Assembly: GCA_964418595.1 (NCBI GenBank)
Contig: CAYQMF010000026.1
Location: forward strand, 1-61,486
Source of the DNA: CAYQMF01 sp964418595
Lineage (GTDB): Bacteria; Planctomycetota; UBA1135; UBA2386
Reading direction: 5' to 3'
DNA: 61,486 nucleotides
This document shows positions 46,639 through 55,502 of the stretch, one piece after another. The translations under genes and the position numbers were made by a program. Below the pieces are notes generated by a model. It was not told where the DNA came from. It saw only the letters and a program-made list of their open reading frames with translations, and searched no databases. Every line of letters begins with the position of its first letter. Position 1 is the stretch's first letter.

Positions 46639-47898
46639 ATGCGCATCCTCCCCACTCTCGTCCTGCTCTCGTCGCTCCCGCTCGCGCCGGTGACGGCCCA
46701 GGCCGCCGTCGCGGTCAAGGCCGGCCGCGTGATCACGCTGGCCGGTCCCGACCTGACCAACGTCACGCTGCTCCTCGAGAACGGACGCATCACCAAGATC
46801 GGTGCCGACGTCGAGGTGCCGTGGAACGCGCAGGTCGTCGACGCCACCGACAAGGTCGTGATGCCGACCTATCTCCTGGCGCACAGCAGCGGCGGCATGC
46901 GCGGCGCCAACGAGAACCTCGCCAACGTGCCGTACCTCACCGTGCAGGACGCCGTCGATCCGTCGTCGCGCTTCTTCGACGAGGTGCTGCGCAACGGCAT
47001 CGGCGCGATCCACGTCATCCCCGGCAACCGCACGCTGATCGGCGGCCAGGGCATGGTGTGCAAGCCGTACGGGCAGACGGTCGAAGACCTCGCGATCCGC
47101 GCCCGCGGCGGGCTGAAGGTGTCGCTGCAGGCGGAGCGTGGCGGCGCGGTCGCGCAGGTGCGCAAGCTGCGCCGCGCGTTCGACGACGTGCGCGACGCGG
47201 TGGCCGACCTCGCCCGCCGCAAGGCCGAGTTCGACGCGGAGAAGGCCGCCTCCGGCGACAGCAAGAAGGAGTTCGAGGACAAGCTCGACCTGACCAAGCA
47301 GCCGACCGCCGACCTGCTGGCGAAGAAGAACACGGCGTTCTTCTACGTGCCCGACGCGGCGATGGTGCCGGAGGCGCTGCGCATCAGCAAGGACTACGGC
47401 TTCGACGCGGTCTACGTGCTCGGTGAGCGCGTGCACCGTGCGCTGGCCGGGCTCGTCAACCTCGCGCACCCCGTGGTCCTCACCGGCGACGTCGAGTTCT
47501 GGGAGAAGGACGAGGTCACCGGCAAGCAGGTCAAGATCTGCCCGGCGGCGGAGCTGTACCGGCGCGGCGTGCCGTTCGCCCTCGACGTGTCGACCGGCCA
47601 GGACGGCCCCAACCGGTACCCGTGGTGGCAGATGGCGACGCTGATGCGAAATGGCGTCGACCGCGCCACCGCGCTGCAGGCGTTCACGACGGTGCCGGCG
47701 CAGATCCTCGGTCTCGACGGCGAACTCGGCACGCTCGCGGCGGGCAAGCGCGCGAGCCTGCAGATCCTCACCGGCGATCCGCTGTCGGCGACGACGTGGG
47801 TCGACTCGGTGATCCTCGACGGCGTGCTCACCTACCAGCGCAGCAAGGACCCGCGCCTGCAGCACCTCTTCGGAACCAGCCAGGAGACCGACAAGTGA
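46639..47898 (+). CDS. Exported amidohydrolase-fold protein 4 (metal motif degenerate)
   Basis: A 419-residue paralogue. ATG 46639 starts the signal peptide MRILPTLVLLSSLPLAPVTAQA. A GTG at 46591, overlapping the previous stop by four bases, is in frame and would add 16 Pro-rich residues, so the start is a choice. The HxH site reads MPTYLLAHSSGGM, keeping only the first His. A Lys/Glu-rich helical insert (about 185-230) sits where other members have low-complexity inserts. The family end LGTLAAGKRASLQILTGDPL is present. The next start (GTG 47895) overlaps its stop. Confidence 0.83.
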   Translation: MRILPTLVLLSSLPLAPVTAQAAVAVKAGRVITLAGPDLTNVTLLLENGRITKIGADVEVPWNAQVVDATDKVVMPTYLLAHSSGGMRGANENLANVPYLTVQDAVDPSSRFFDEVLRNGIGAIHVIPGNRTLIGGQGMVCKPYGQTVEDLAIRARGGLKVSLQAERGGAVAQVRKLRRAFDDVRDAVADLARRKAEFDAEKAASGDSKKEFEDKLDLTKQPTADLLAKKNTAFFYVPDAAMVPEALRISKDYGFDAVYVLGERVHRALAGLVNLAHPVVLTGDVEFWEKDEVTGKQVKICPAAELYRRGVPFALDVSTGQDGPNRYPWWQMATLMRNGVDRATALQAFTTVPAQILGLDGELGTLAAGKRASLQILTGDPLSATTWVDSVILDGVLTYQRSKDPRLQHLFGTSQETDK

Positions 47899-50663
47899 GG
47901 GCGTCGTTCTTCCGCGTGGCGGTGGCGGCGGCCGCGTGCGGCGGCAGCGCCATCGGCAGCGTCGCGGCGCAGGACGCCTTCGTCGTCCGCCTCGGCCGCA
48001 CCCACGTCGGCGAAGGCCACACGCTCGCGCAGGGCTGGATGCTGGTGCGCGACGGCCGCATCGAGCACATCGGATCCGACGAGCCGGAGAACGCACAGAA
48101 CCTGCCCGTCGTCGATGCCCGCGACAAGGTGGTGATGCCGGGGCTGGTGGCCGTCGACACCGACCTCGGCGGCAACGGCGACGCGGACTACAACGTCACG
48201 CCCGACTTCGTGGCGCTCGCCAGCTTCGACTTCGCGCGCACTCAGCACCGCGCGCTGTCCGGCGGCGTGACGACCGCGTACCTCGCGCCCGGCCGCAACC
48301 GCCTGATCCCAGGCCAAGGCTCGGTCGTCAAGCTGTTCGGCGACGACGTGACCCGCCGTGCCCTCGCCGAGACCAACTGCCTGCGCGTGACCCTCGGCGA
48401 GGCGAGCACCAAGGCGCCCGCCCTCTTCGAGCCGACGCCCGCCCCCACCGCCGACGATCCCCTGGTGGGAGCGCGCCGGCAGGTGCCGACGGCCCGCATC
48501 TCGCAACTCGCCGAGCTGCGTCGCCTGTTCCGCGACGCACAGGTGGAGGCGCAGCGCGGCAACGACCACGTCGGTCCCGGCGCCGCCGAGGATCGCTACG
48601 ACCCGGCGGCGCTGCTCGCGGTGCTGCGCGGCGATCTGCCGCTGCGCGTCGCCGCCGCGCGTGCCGATGACATCCGCCGCGCGCTGCAGCTCGCCGGCGC
48701 ACTCGGCGCCCGCCTCGTGCTCGAGGATCCCGCCGAACTCGACCGCGTCGCCAGCCTCGTCCTGCGCGCCGGCGCGGTCGCGTCGTTCCGCGTGCCGGTG
48801 CGCCCCGGCCAGTCCAACCCCGGCGGCGAGAACCGGCTCGACGAGACGCCGCAGGTGACGCTGGCGGCGATCGCCGCGGCGGCGCGCGTCGGCGTGCCGC
48901 TCGCGCTCAGCGCGGCCAACGACGGCGACCTGGCGGACCTGCTCCTGCTCGCCGCGCTGGCGGTGCGCGCCGGCCTCTCACCCGAGCAGGCGATCGCCGC
49001 GGTCACCAGCCAGGCGGCGAAGGTCCTCGGCGTCGACGACCGGGTCGGCAGCCTCGCGCCCGGACGCGATGCCGACTTCGTGATCCTCAGCGGCGACCCG
49101 CTCGCCACGGGCACGGTGGTCGAGAAGACCTACGTCGACGGCAAACTCGCCTGGGAGCGGAGCGGTGGCAGCAGCATCCTCGCGGTGCGCGCGAGCAAGA
49201 TCCTCACCGGGGCCGGCGCCGCGGTGCGCGATGCGGTGATGCTGGTCGAGAACGGCCGGATCAAGGCGATCGGCGAGGGCCTCGCGATCCCGTACGGCGC
49301 GCGCGTGCTCGAGACCAAGGGCGTCGTCGTGCCGGGCTTCGTCGATGCCTACAGCCACGCCGGGCTCGCGGCACCCGGCGGCGACGGCCAGATCCCGCGC
49401 GGCACACCCGAGCAACTCATCGCCGCCGCGGTCGCACCCGATGATCCCTCGCTGCGCGCCGCGCTCGCCGCGGGCGTGACCACCGTGGTGGTCGCCGGTC
49501 GCGACGAGACGCCCGTGTCGGGACGCGCCACGGCGTTGAAGACGGGAGCCGCCGACCGGGCTGCGATGGTGCTCGCGCCGATCGCGGCGCTTCGCGTCGT
49601 GCACGATGCGATCGGCCCGGATGCGCTCGAGCCGCTGGAGTCGCTGCTCGAGCGCGGCCAACGCTACATCGAGACCTGGCAGCGCTACGAGAAGGCGATC
49701 GCCGAGGGCAAGGAGGTCGACCTCGTCGTCGAGGAGAAGCCCGCGGACGAAGACCCGGTGACCGGAGTCTGGGAGTGCGACATCGAGAACGCGCAGTTGC
49801 CGTTCGCGATCTCGTTCAACGTCAACGCCAAGCTCACCGGCGAGACCGTCACCGGTCAGATCACGCTCGTGTTCCGTGGCACGGAGCGGCCGCCGGTCGA
49901 CATCGAGAGCGGTTCCTTCAAGGACGGCAAGCTCAAGCTCGGCTTCGCCATGGGCATGGGCGGCAGCGTCACCCTCGAGGCGACGGTGGGCACCGACACG
50001 CTCGACGGCTCGCTCAGCGGTGGCTTCTTCTCGGGCAAGGTGAAGGGCAAGCGCGTGAGCAAGGACGCGCCGGCTGGCGGCGCGACCGCCGACAACGCCC
50101 TGCGCAAGCCGCGTGTCGACGAGAGCCTCGAGCCCGTGCGCGCGCTCATCGAAGGTCGCACCGTCGCCGTCGTGCGGAGCAACCGGGCTCCGGCGATCAA
50201 GGCACTGCTCGCCTGGGCCGACCAGCACAAGGTGAAGCTCGTGCTGCACGGTGGTGCCGACGCCACGCGCACTCCGGAGCTGCTGCGCACCGCTGCTCAC
50301 ACCGGCGTGTGCCTCGAACCCGACTTCGTGGTCGAGGAGAACGGCGCGCGTACCAACCGCGCCCAAGTGCTGCACGACGCCGGCGTGCCCTTCGCGCTGG
50401 TCTCCGCCGCGACGGCGGGCGCGCGCTTCCTGCCGGTGCACGCGGCCTATGCCGTGCGCCACGGGCTCGATGCCGCCGCAGCCCTCGCCGCGATCACCCT
50501 CACCCCCGCCAGGCTCCTGGGCCTCGACCAGCGCATCGGCAGCCTGGAGGCCGGCAAGGACGCGGACTTCGTCGTGTTCAGCGGCGAGCCCTTCGAACTC
50601 ACGAGCCGCGTCGAGGCGGTCGTGTGCAACGGCGAAGTCGTGGTCGACAACCGCAAGCGCTGA
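47895..50663 (+). CDS. Double amidohydrolase-fold fusion protein with an inserted beta domain
   Basis: A 922-residue protein made of two complete amidohydrolase modules. Module 1 (about 25-425) has MPGLVAVDTDLGG in place of the HxH, and ends LGVDDRVGSLAPGRDADFVI. Module 2 (about 430-920) has VPGFVDAYSHAGL, keeping only the second His, and ends GLDQRIGSLEAGKDADFVVF. In module 2, residues 625-720 are a beta-rich insert starting TGVWECDIENAQLPF with SGSFKDGKLKLGF and DGSLSGGFFSG, a lipocalin-like or calycin-like pattern not seen in the neighbours. The GTG start at 47895 overlaps the previous stop; a signal (FFRVAVAAAACGGSAIGSVA) follows. The next start is 4 bp after its stop. Confidence 0.85.
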   Translation: MRASFFRVAVAAAACGGSAIGSVAAQDAFVVRLGRTHVGEGHTLAQGWMLVRDGRIEHIGSDEPENAQNLPVVDARDKVVMPGLVAVDTDLGGNGDADYNVTPDFVALASFDFARTQHRALSGGVTTAYLAPGRNRLIPGQGSVVKLFGDDVTRRALAETNCLRVTLGEASTKAPALFEPTPAPTADDPLVGARRQVPTARISQLAELRRLFRDAQVEAQRGNDHVGPGAAEDRYDPAALLAVLRGDLPLRVAAARADDIRRALQLAGALGARLVLEDPAELDRVASLVLRAGAVASFRVPVRPGQSNPGGENRLDETPQVTLAAIAAAARVGVPLALSAANDGDLADLLLLAALAVRAGLSPEQAIAAVTSQAAKVLGVDDRVGSLAPGRDADFVILSGDPLATGTVVEKTYVDGKLAWERSGGSSILAVRASKILTGAGAAVRDAVMLVENGRIKAIGEGLAIPYGARVLETKGVVVPGFVDAYSHAGLAAPGGDGQIPRGTPEQLIAAAVAPDDPSLRAALAAGVTTVVVAGRDETPVSGRATALKTGAADRAAMVLAPIAALRVVHDAIGPDALEPLESLLERGQRYIETWQRYEKAIAEGKEVDLVVEEKPADEDPVTGVWECDIENAQLPFAISFNVNAKLTGETVTGQITLVFRGTERPPVDIESGSFKDGKLKLGFAMGMGGSVTLEATVGTDTLDGSLSGGFFSGKVKGKRVSKDAPAGGATADNALRKPRVDESLEPVRALIEGRTVAVVRSNRAPAIKALLAWADQHKVKLVLHGGADATRTPELLRTAAHTGVCLEPDFVVEENGARTNRAQVLHDAGVPFALVSAATAGARFLPVHAAYAVRHGLDAAAALAAITLTPARLLGLDQRIGSLEAGKDADFVVFSGEPFELTSRVEAVVCNGEVVVDNRKR

Positions 50664-50667
50664 TCCC

Positions 50668-52071
50668 ATGTCCCGATCGAACCCTCCCGTGTCGGAACGC
50701 TCCCTCTCGTGGCCCGTCGTCGCCGCCCTGTCGCTCCTCACGCCCCTGTCTGCGCAGGCAGAGCCCGCGTCGGCGGAGACGACCCGCTCGATGCAGATCC
50801 ACTACGGCAACCGCCCGCGCACGGAGGCCGAGTACAAGGTCGCGATCTGGGGCCCGCTCAAGGTGCCGAGCCCGGCGCAGGCCTTCCGCGCCAGCAAGGT
50901 GCTCCCGGTCACCGGCGCGCCGATCGCCGACGGCGTCGTGCTCACCAAGGACGGCGACATCGTCGCGGTGGGTCGCGCCAAGGACATCGCCATCCCGGAG
51001 GGCTACGAGGTCGTCGACCTCGGCGACGCGTGGTTGCTGCCGGGCTTCATCGATCTGCACAACCACATCTCCGCCGCCAGCTCCGCGGACATCAACGACA
51101 CGGTGCACCCGACGAACCCCGAGTTCCGCACCATCGACCTGATCACCATGGATCATCGCGCGCTCCGACGCGCGCTCGCGGGCGGGGTGACGGCAGCGCT
51201 GTACATCCCCGGCTCCGGATCGAACATGGGCGGTTTCGGCACGCTCACCAAGACCGCCGGGCGCTCGCCGGAGGAGGCGCTCATCCGCTTCCCGGGCAGC
51301 CTCAAGATCGCGCAGGCCGGCAATCCGGAGCGCGGCTCCGGTGACCTCGGCGCCGGCGTCATCGGCATGAACCAGGGGCTGCGCTTCACCCTGCAGCGCG
51401 GGCAGGCCTACTACCAGGCGTGGCAGGACTTCGACGCGGGCAAGGGCCCGCAGCCGAAGTTCGAGCCCGACCTGCACTACCTGCGCGGCCTGTTCCGCCA
51501 CGAGTACCCGGTCAGCGTGCACACGCAGATCTATCAGGTGGTGCTGCAGACGATCCGCCAGCTCCGTCACGAGTTCGGGCTGTGGACGTTCCTCGACCAC
51601 GGCACGTTCGACGCTTACCGCCTGAGCAACTTCGCCGCCGAGAGCGGCGTGCCGATCGCCGGCGGGCCGCGGCAGTATTACTTCGACCCGGCCGACGCGC
51701 GCTTCATCGGCCTGCTGGGCGCCTGGTATCGCGGCGGGGATCACGGCTGGCTTGCGCCGGTGCGCGGACTCGGCCGCGACGGCATCGCCATCAACACGGA
51801 CTCGCCGGTCGTCCCGCAGGAGCAGCTCACGTTGCAGGCGGCCATGGCCGTGCGGCTGGGGTTGCCCGATGAAGTCGCCATCCGCGGCCTGACCATCAAC
51901 CCGGCGCGCATCGCCGGCATCGACCACCGCGTCGGCTCGCTCGAGCCCGGCAAGGACGCCGACCTCGTGGTGTGGAGCGGCGACCCGCTCGACCCACGCA
52001 GCCATGTGCACATGGCGATCGTCAACGGCCGCATCGTCTACCGACGCAACCCTTCGCGCCCCCTCTTCTGA
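50668..52071 (+). CDS. Exported amidohydrolase with intact metal-binding residues
   Basis: A 467-residue paralogue and the best candidate for an active enzyme in the operon. After a signal peptide (SLSWPVVAALSLLTPLSAQA) and a 45-residue lead, LPGFIDLHNHIS gives His131 and His133. VSVHTQIYQ and FLDHGTFD supply two more His, and INTDSPV the catalytic Asp. The C-terminus VGSLEPGKDADLVVWSGDPL closes the composite domain. It belongs to the imidazolonepropionase/hydantoinase-like superfamily. The substrate is not predictable, although exported homologues act on peptides or cyclic amides. The ATG is 4 bp after the previous stop. Confidence 0.88.
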   Translation: MSRSNPPVSERSLSWPVVAALSLLTPLSAQAEPASAETTRSMQIHYGNRPRTEAEYKVAIWGPLKVPSPAQAFRASKVLPVTGAPIADGVVLTKDGDIVAVGRAKDIAIPEGYEVVDLGDAWLLPGFIDLHNHISAASSADINDTVHPTNPEFRTIDLITMDHRALRRALAGGVTAALYIPGSGSNMGGFGTLTKTAGRSPEEALIRFPGSLKIAQAGNPERGSGDLGAGVIGMNQGLRFTLQRGQAYYQAWQDFDAGKGPQPKFEPDLHYLRGLFRHEYPVSVHTQIYQVVLQTIRQLRHEFGLWTFLDHGTFDAYRLSNFAAESGVPIAGGPRQYYFDPADARFIGLLGAWYRGGDHGWLAPVRGLGRDGIAINTDSPVVPQEQLTLQAAMAVRLGLPDEVAIRGLTINPARIAGIDHRVGSLEPGKDADLVVWSGDPLDPRSHVHMAIVNGRIVYRRNPSRPLF

Positions 52072-52073
52072 TC

Positions 52074-53480
52074 ATGATCCGCAGCACGAACCTCATCCTC
52101 GCCGTCGCGATCGGCGCCGGCGCGCTGGCCGCGCAGGACGACCGCGGGCTCTCGATCCAGAACGCCAGGATCCTCACGATGGCCGGGCCGGAGATCCCGC
52201 GCGGCACCGTGCTGGTGCGCAACGGCAAGATCGAGCAGGTCGGCGCCGACGTCGCGACGCCCGCCGGCTACCGAGTGGTCGACGCCCAGGGCGGCACGCT
52301 CATGCCAGGTTGCGTCAGCGCGTTCAGCCACGTCGGTCTCGGCGCAGCGCCGGTCGCCACGGAGGCGCGCCCCAACCAGTTCCGCGGCCGCGGCGCCCGG
52401 CGCGGGGGACGCGGCGGTGCTCCCGCCGCGAGCGGGGACAACAAGGCTGGTGAGCGCGTCATCGACGCGCTGTACGCGCGGCAGGACGTCTTCGGCGAGA
52501 TGCTGCGCGCCGGCGTCACCACCATCGGTCTCGCGCCCACCGGCCGCGGCCTCGCCGGCCAGGGCGCGGTGATCCGGCCGCAGGGCGACAGCGCCGAAGC
52601 CATGACCATCGTGCCGAGCGCGTTCCAGGCGATCGTCCCGGTGACCGACACCAAGACGAAGGACCTCCTGCGCAAGGCGTTCGAGGACGCCAGGCGCGAG
52701 GTCGAGGCGCGCAAGCGTCGCGCCGCCGCGCCGCCTGCGGAGGCGACGCCGCCGGCCCAGGAAGGCGGCGCCGCCGAGGGCAACGCCGCCGAGAAGCCCA
52801 AGGAAGGCGAGGCACCGCCTCCGGCCGAAGGCCAACCTGCGCGTGAGGAGGGCGGCGGTGGCCGCGGCGGCGAGACGGGAGCGCGCCCGGCCGCGGCGCC
52901 GCAACCGCCCGACCCGGCAGTCGAAGCGCTGGCCGACCTGCTCGAGGGCAAGGCGCGCGCCTTCGTGTCGCTCGACTCCGCCAACGACGTGCTCCACTTC
53001 GCCGACACGGCCCAGGGCACGACCTTCCCCATCACGGTCGTGGCCCGCCGTCACGCGCAGTCGATGTCGGAAGGGAGCCTCGAACTCGCCCTCGCGCAAC
53101 TCAAGGCCATGAAGGGCACGGTGCTCCTCGCCCCCGACCTCGCCACGCTGCCGAACACGCAGCAACTGGTGAGCATCCCCCGCCGGCTGCACGCCGCCGG
53201 CATCGAGATCGGCTTCCTGCTGCCGGACGGCGCGCGCGCCGTCGACACCCTGCGCGCGCAGTTGCTCGAGCTGGTGCGCACGGGCCTTCCCGCCGCGACC
53301 GCCCTGGCGGCGGTGACCGTCGTGCCGGCGAAGGCGCTCGGCGTCGACAAGGCCTTGGGCAGCATCGCCACCGGCAAGACGGCGAACCTGCTCCTGTGGA
53401 GCCACGACCCGCTCGACCCCGAAGCGACCCTGCGCTCGGTCTGGCTCGAGGGCAAGGCGGTGACGGAGGAACAACGATGA
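52074..53480 (+). CDS. Exported amidohydrolase-fold protein 7 (metal motif degenerate)
   Basis: A 468-residue paralogue with signal MIRSTNLILAVAIGAGALAAQ. The HxH site reads MPGCVSAFSHVGL, keeping one His. Two low-complexity inserts are present: an RGRGARRGGRGG stretch at about 105-116, and an Ala/Pro/Glu/Gly-rich stretch at about 220-280. The latter falls at the position occupied by other inserts in proteins 1, 4 and 8. The end GVDKALGSIATGKTANLLLW is of the family type. ATG 52074 is 2 bp after the previous stop, and its own stop overlaps the next start (ATGA). Confidence 0.83.
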   Translation: MIRSTNLILAVAIGAGALAAQDDRGLSIQNARILTMAGPEIPRGTVLVRNGKIEQVGADVATPAGYRVVDAQGGTLMPGCVSAFSHVGLGAAPVATEARPNQFRGRGARRGGRGGAPAASGDNKAGERVIDALYARQDVFGEMLRAGVTTIGLAPTGRGLAGQGAVIRPQGDSAEAMTIVPSAFQAIVPVTDTKTKDLLRKAFEDARREVEARKRRAAAPPAEATPPAQEGGAAEGNAAEKPKEGEAPPPAEGQPAREEGGGGRGGETGARPAAAPQPPDPAVEALADLLEGKARAFVSLDSANDVLHFADTAQGTTFPITVVARRHAQSMSEGSLELALAQLKAMKGTVLLAPDLATLPNTQQLVSIPRRLHAAGIEIGFLLPDGARAVDTLRAQLLELVRTGLPAATALAAVTVVPAKALGVDKALGSIATGKTANLLLWSHDPLDPEATLRSVWLEGKAVTEEQR

Positions 53481-54898
53481 GACTGCTTGCCTTCGCCCTT
53501 CCCATCCTGCTCATCGGCGTCGTCGCCGACCTCTCCGCGCAGCGACGCGGCACGCGCGGCCGCGGCGGCGTCGGCGCCCCCCGGCCGGAGGTGCCGCCGC
53601 CCGAAGCCCCCGCGCCCACGAAGGTGGAGCACTGGACCGCGGTGGTCGGTGGCGATGTGCACGTCGGAGATGGCCGCGTGCTGCGCGGCGCGACCGTGCT
53701 CATCGGCGACGACAAGATCCACGCCGTCGGCCACGACGTGGAGGTCCCGGAGAAGGCGACGATCCTCGACGCCAAGGGTCGCGTCGTGACACCGGGCTTC
53801 GTCGCGGTGCGCGCGCAGGGCCTCGGTGTGCCGGCGTCGGTGAGCGGCGAGATCCGCGACTCGGTCAACCCGTTCGATCCCAACATGAAGCGGGCGCTGG
53901 CCGCGGGGATCACGTCGTACCTGTTCACCAACGGCAGCGGCCAGGCCACGCCCGGCGGGAGTGGCGCCGTCATCAAACTGGCGTACGGCGACATGAAGCA
54001 CATGGTGCGCGCCGACAAGTGCGCCTACTCGATGCGCGTGCCGCTGTCGGCACCGGAGTGGCGGCGGCTGCGCGAACTGATCGGACAAGCCAAGGAGCAC
54101 GAGGCCAAAGCGGCAGCAGCACCGGCCGCGCCCACCGCTGGCGCGGCGCCGGGTGGCTCAGCTCCGGGCGGCCGATCGGGCGCCCCGACCGGACAGCGCG
54201 GCGGAGCGGCCGCGGCTGCGGCCCCCGCCGGGACGGAGGAACTCCTGCGCATCCTCAAGGGTGAGGCCGTGCTCTGGGTGCGCCTCGAGGCCGGCGGCGG
54301 AGGTCGCGGCGGCGGTGGCGGTGGCGGTGCCGACGATCTCGACGAGATCCGGCAGGCCCTCCAGATCGCGCACCTCCTCGGCCGCGGCGTGGTGCTCGAC
54401 GACCCGATCACCGCCTGGGTCGTGCCCGACGAGATCGCCGCCACCGACTCCGCGGTGGTGCTCAATCCCCGCAACGACGCAGCCCCCGACGCCGCCAACC
54501 CCGATCGGACCGGCGCCAACGCCGGCGCGTCCGGGATCCTCGCGGCCGCCGGCGTGCCCGTGGCGGTCACCTGCCCCTCCGGCCGTTTCGGCGGTGCCCA
54601 GGTCGGCACCGGCGGCATCCTGGGCCAAGATCTCAACGTGCCACAGGTCGACGCCGCGTTCGCGGTCCGTGGCGGGATCGACCCACGCGATGGGCTGCGC
54701 ACGCTCACGATCGACGCCGCCCGCGCCATCGGCGCCGACCGGTTCCTGGGGTCCCTCGAGGTTGGCAAGGATGCCGACGTCTTGATTCTCGACGGCGATC
54801 CGCTGAGCTATAAGACCTTCGTCGAGTCGGCGCTGGTCAACGGCAAGGTCGTCTACGAGAAGGACAAGGAATCGTTCTACAGCCACATCAAACGCTAG
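53477..54898 (+). CDS. Exported amidohydrolase-fold protein 8 (metal motif lost)
   Basis: A 473-residue last member of the array. The signal is MRLLAFALPILLIGVVADLSAQ, followed by RRGTRGRGG and a Pro-rich linker. The HxH site reads TPGFVAVRAQGLG, with neither His. There are Ala/Gly-rich inserts at about 215-250 and a poly-Gly loop near 275-285. The family end GSLEVGKDADVLILDGDPLS is present. ATG 53477 overlaps the previous stop by four bases. The last residues SHIKR and the stop are encoded by the first unit of a 16-bp tandem repeat. Confidence 0.83.
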   Translation: MRLLAFALPILLIGVVADLSAQRRGTRGRGGVGAPRPEVPPPEAPAPTKVEHWTAVVGGDVHVGDGRVLRGATVLIGDDKIHAVGHDVEVPEKATILDAKGRVVTPGFVAVRAQGLGVPASVSGEIRDSVNPFDPNMKRALAAGITSYLFTNGSGQATPGGSGAVIKLAYGDMKHMVRADKCAYSMRVPLSAPEWRRLRELIGQAKEHEAKAAAAPAAPTAGAAPGGSAPGGRSGAPTGQRGGAAAAAAPAGTEELLRILKGEAVLWVRLEAGGGGRGGGGGGGADDLDEIRQALQIAHLLGRGVVLDDPITAWVVPDEIAATDSAVVLNPRNDAAPDAANPDRTGANAGASGILAAAGVPVAVTCPSGRFGGAQVGTGGILGQDLNVPQVDAAFAVRGGIDPRDGLRTLTIDAARAIGADRFLGSLEVGKDADVLILDGDPLSYKTFVESALVNGKVVYEKDKESFYSHIKR

Positions 54899-54952
54899 GC
54901 ACATCAAACGCTAGGCACATCAAACGCCAGGCACAGCGCCAGGCACAACAGG
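54884..54952 (+). repeat. 16-bp tandem repeat spanning a stop codon, with decaying units
   Basis: Units of CACATCAAACGCTAGG lie at 54884-54899 and 54900-54915, and a third with one change (CTAGG to CCAGG) at 54916-54931. Shortened units CACAGCGCCAGG and CACAACAGG follow to 54952. The first unit encodes the final IKR and TAG of amidohydrolase protein 8. The repeats lie at the end of the operon; no hairpin is evident in them. Confidence 0.9.
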
Positions 54953-55054
54953 CGGTGAGGGATCGACCCGGCGACCTGCCGGCGAATCGGATCGGCCCGG
55001 TGACGCCCACCGGCACTCCAACCCACCGCTCACCTCGCAAAGGTCTGCACTCAC

Positions 55055-55489
55055 ATGGCGGCGATCGCAAAACTGGCCATGACCGTCGAAGCGAACAAGG
55101 ATCTGGAAGACTTCTTCCGCAACATGCGGCAGGCGTTCAACAGCCGCGACATCAAGGCCTACCGTGGCCACTTCTGGACCGACAAGCGGTTCGTACACCT
55201 GGATGCGTCCGGTCGGGTCGACTCCGGCTGGGGCGCGTACGAGGAGTTCCTCGACCAGGAGTTCCGCTACATGGAGATCCTGAAGCTCGAGATCCGCGAC
55301 CTGCAGATCCAGGTCTTCGACGACGACTTCGCGACCGCGCACGGGTTCTGGCGGCTGCAGCAGGTCGATGCCGGAGGTCGCGAACAGTTCGCGAACGGAC
55401 GGGTGACCTTCTGCGTCAGCCGCAACGGCTCCGACTGGAAGATCGTCAACCAGCACTACTCCGCAGTGCCGGACGCCGAGCAGGCCTGA
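55055..55489 (+). CDS. NTF2-like (SnoaL/DUF4440-type) protein
   Basis: A 144-residue protein with the cone-shaped NTF2 fold pattern: an N-terminal helix (LEDFFRNMRQAFNSRDIKAY), HFWTDKRFVHLDASG, then alternating strands ending NGSDWKIVNQHYSAVP. The family includes ketosteroid-isomerase-like enzymes and many non-enzymatic ligand binders. No signal peptide, so it is probably cytoplasmic. The ATG at 55055 is the best start. It converges on the cytochrome gene with a 13-bp gap. Confidence 0.82.
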   Translation: MAAIAKLAMTVEANKDLEDFFRNMRQAFNSRDIKAYRGHFWTDKRFVHLDASGRVDSGWGAYEEFLDQEFRYMEILKLEIRDLQIQVFDDDFATAHGFWRLQQVDAGGREQFANGRVTFCVSRNGSDWKIVNQHYSAVPDAEQA

Positions 55490-55502
55490 GCGAGACCGCG
55501 CG

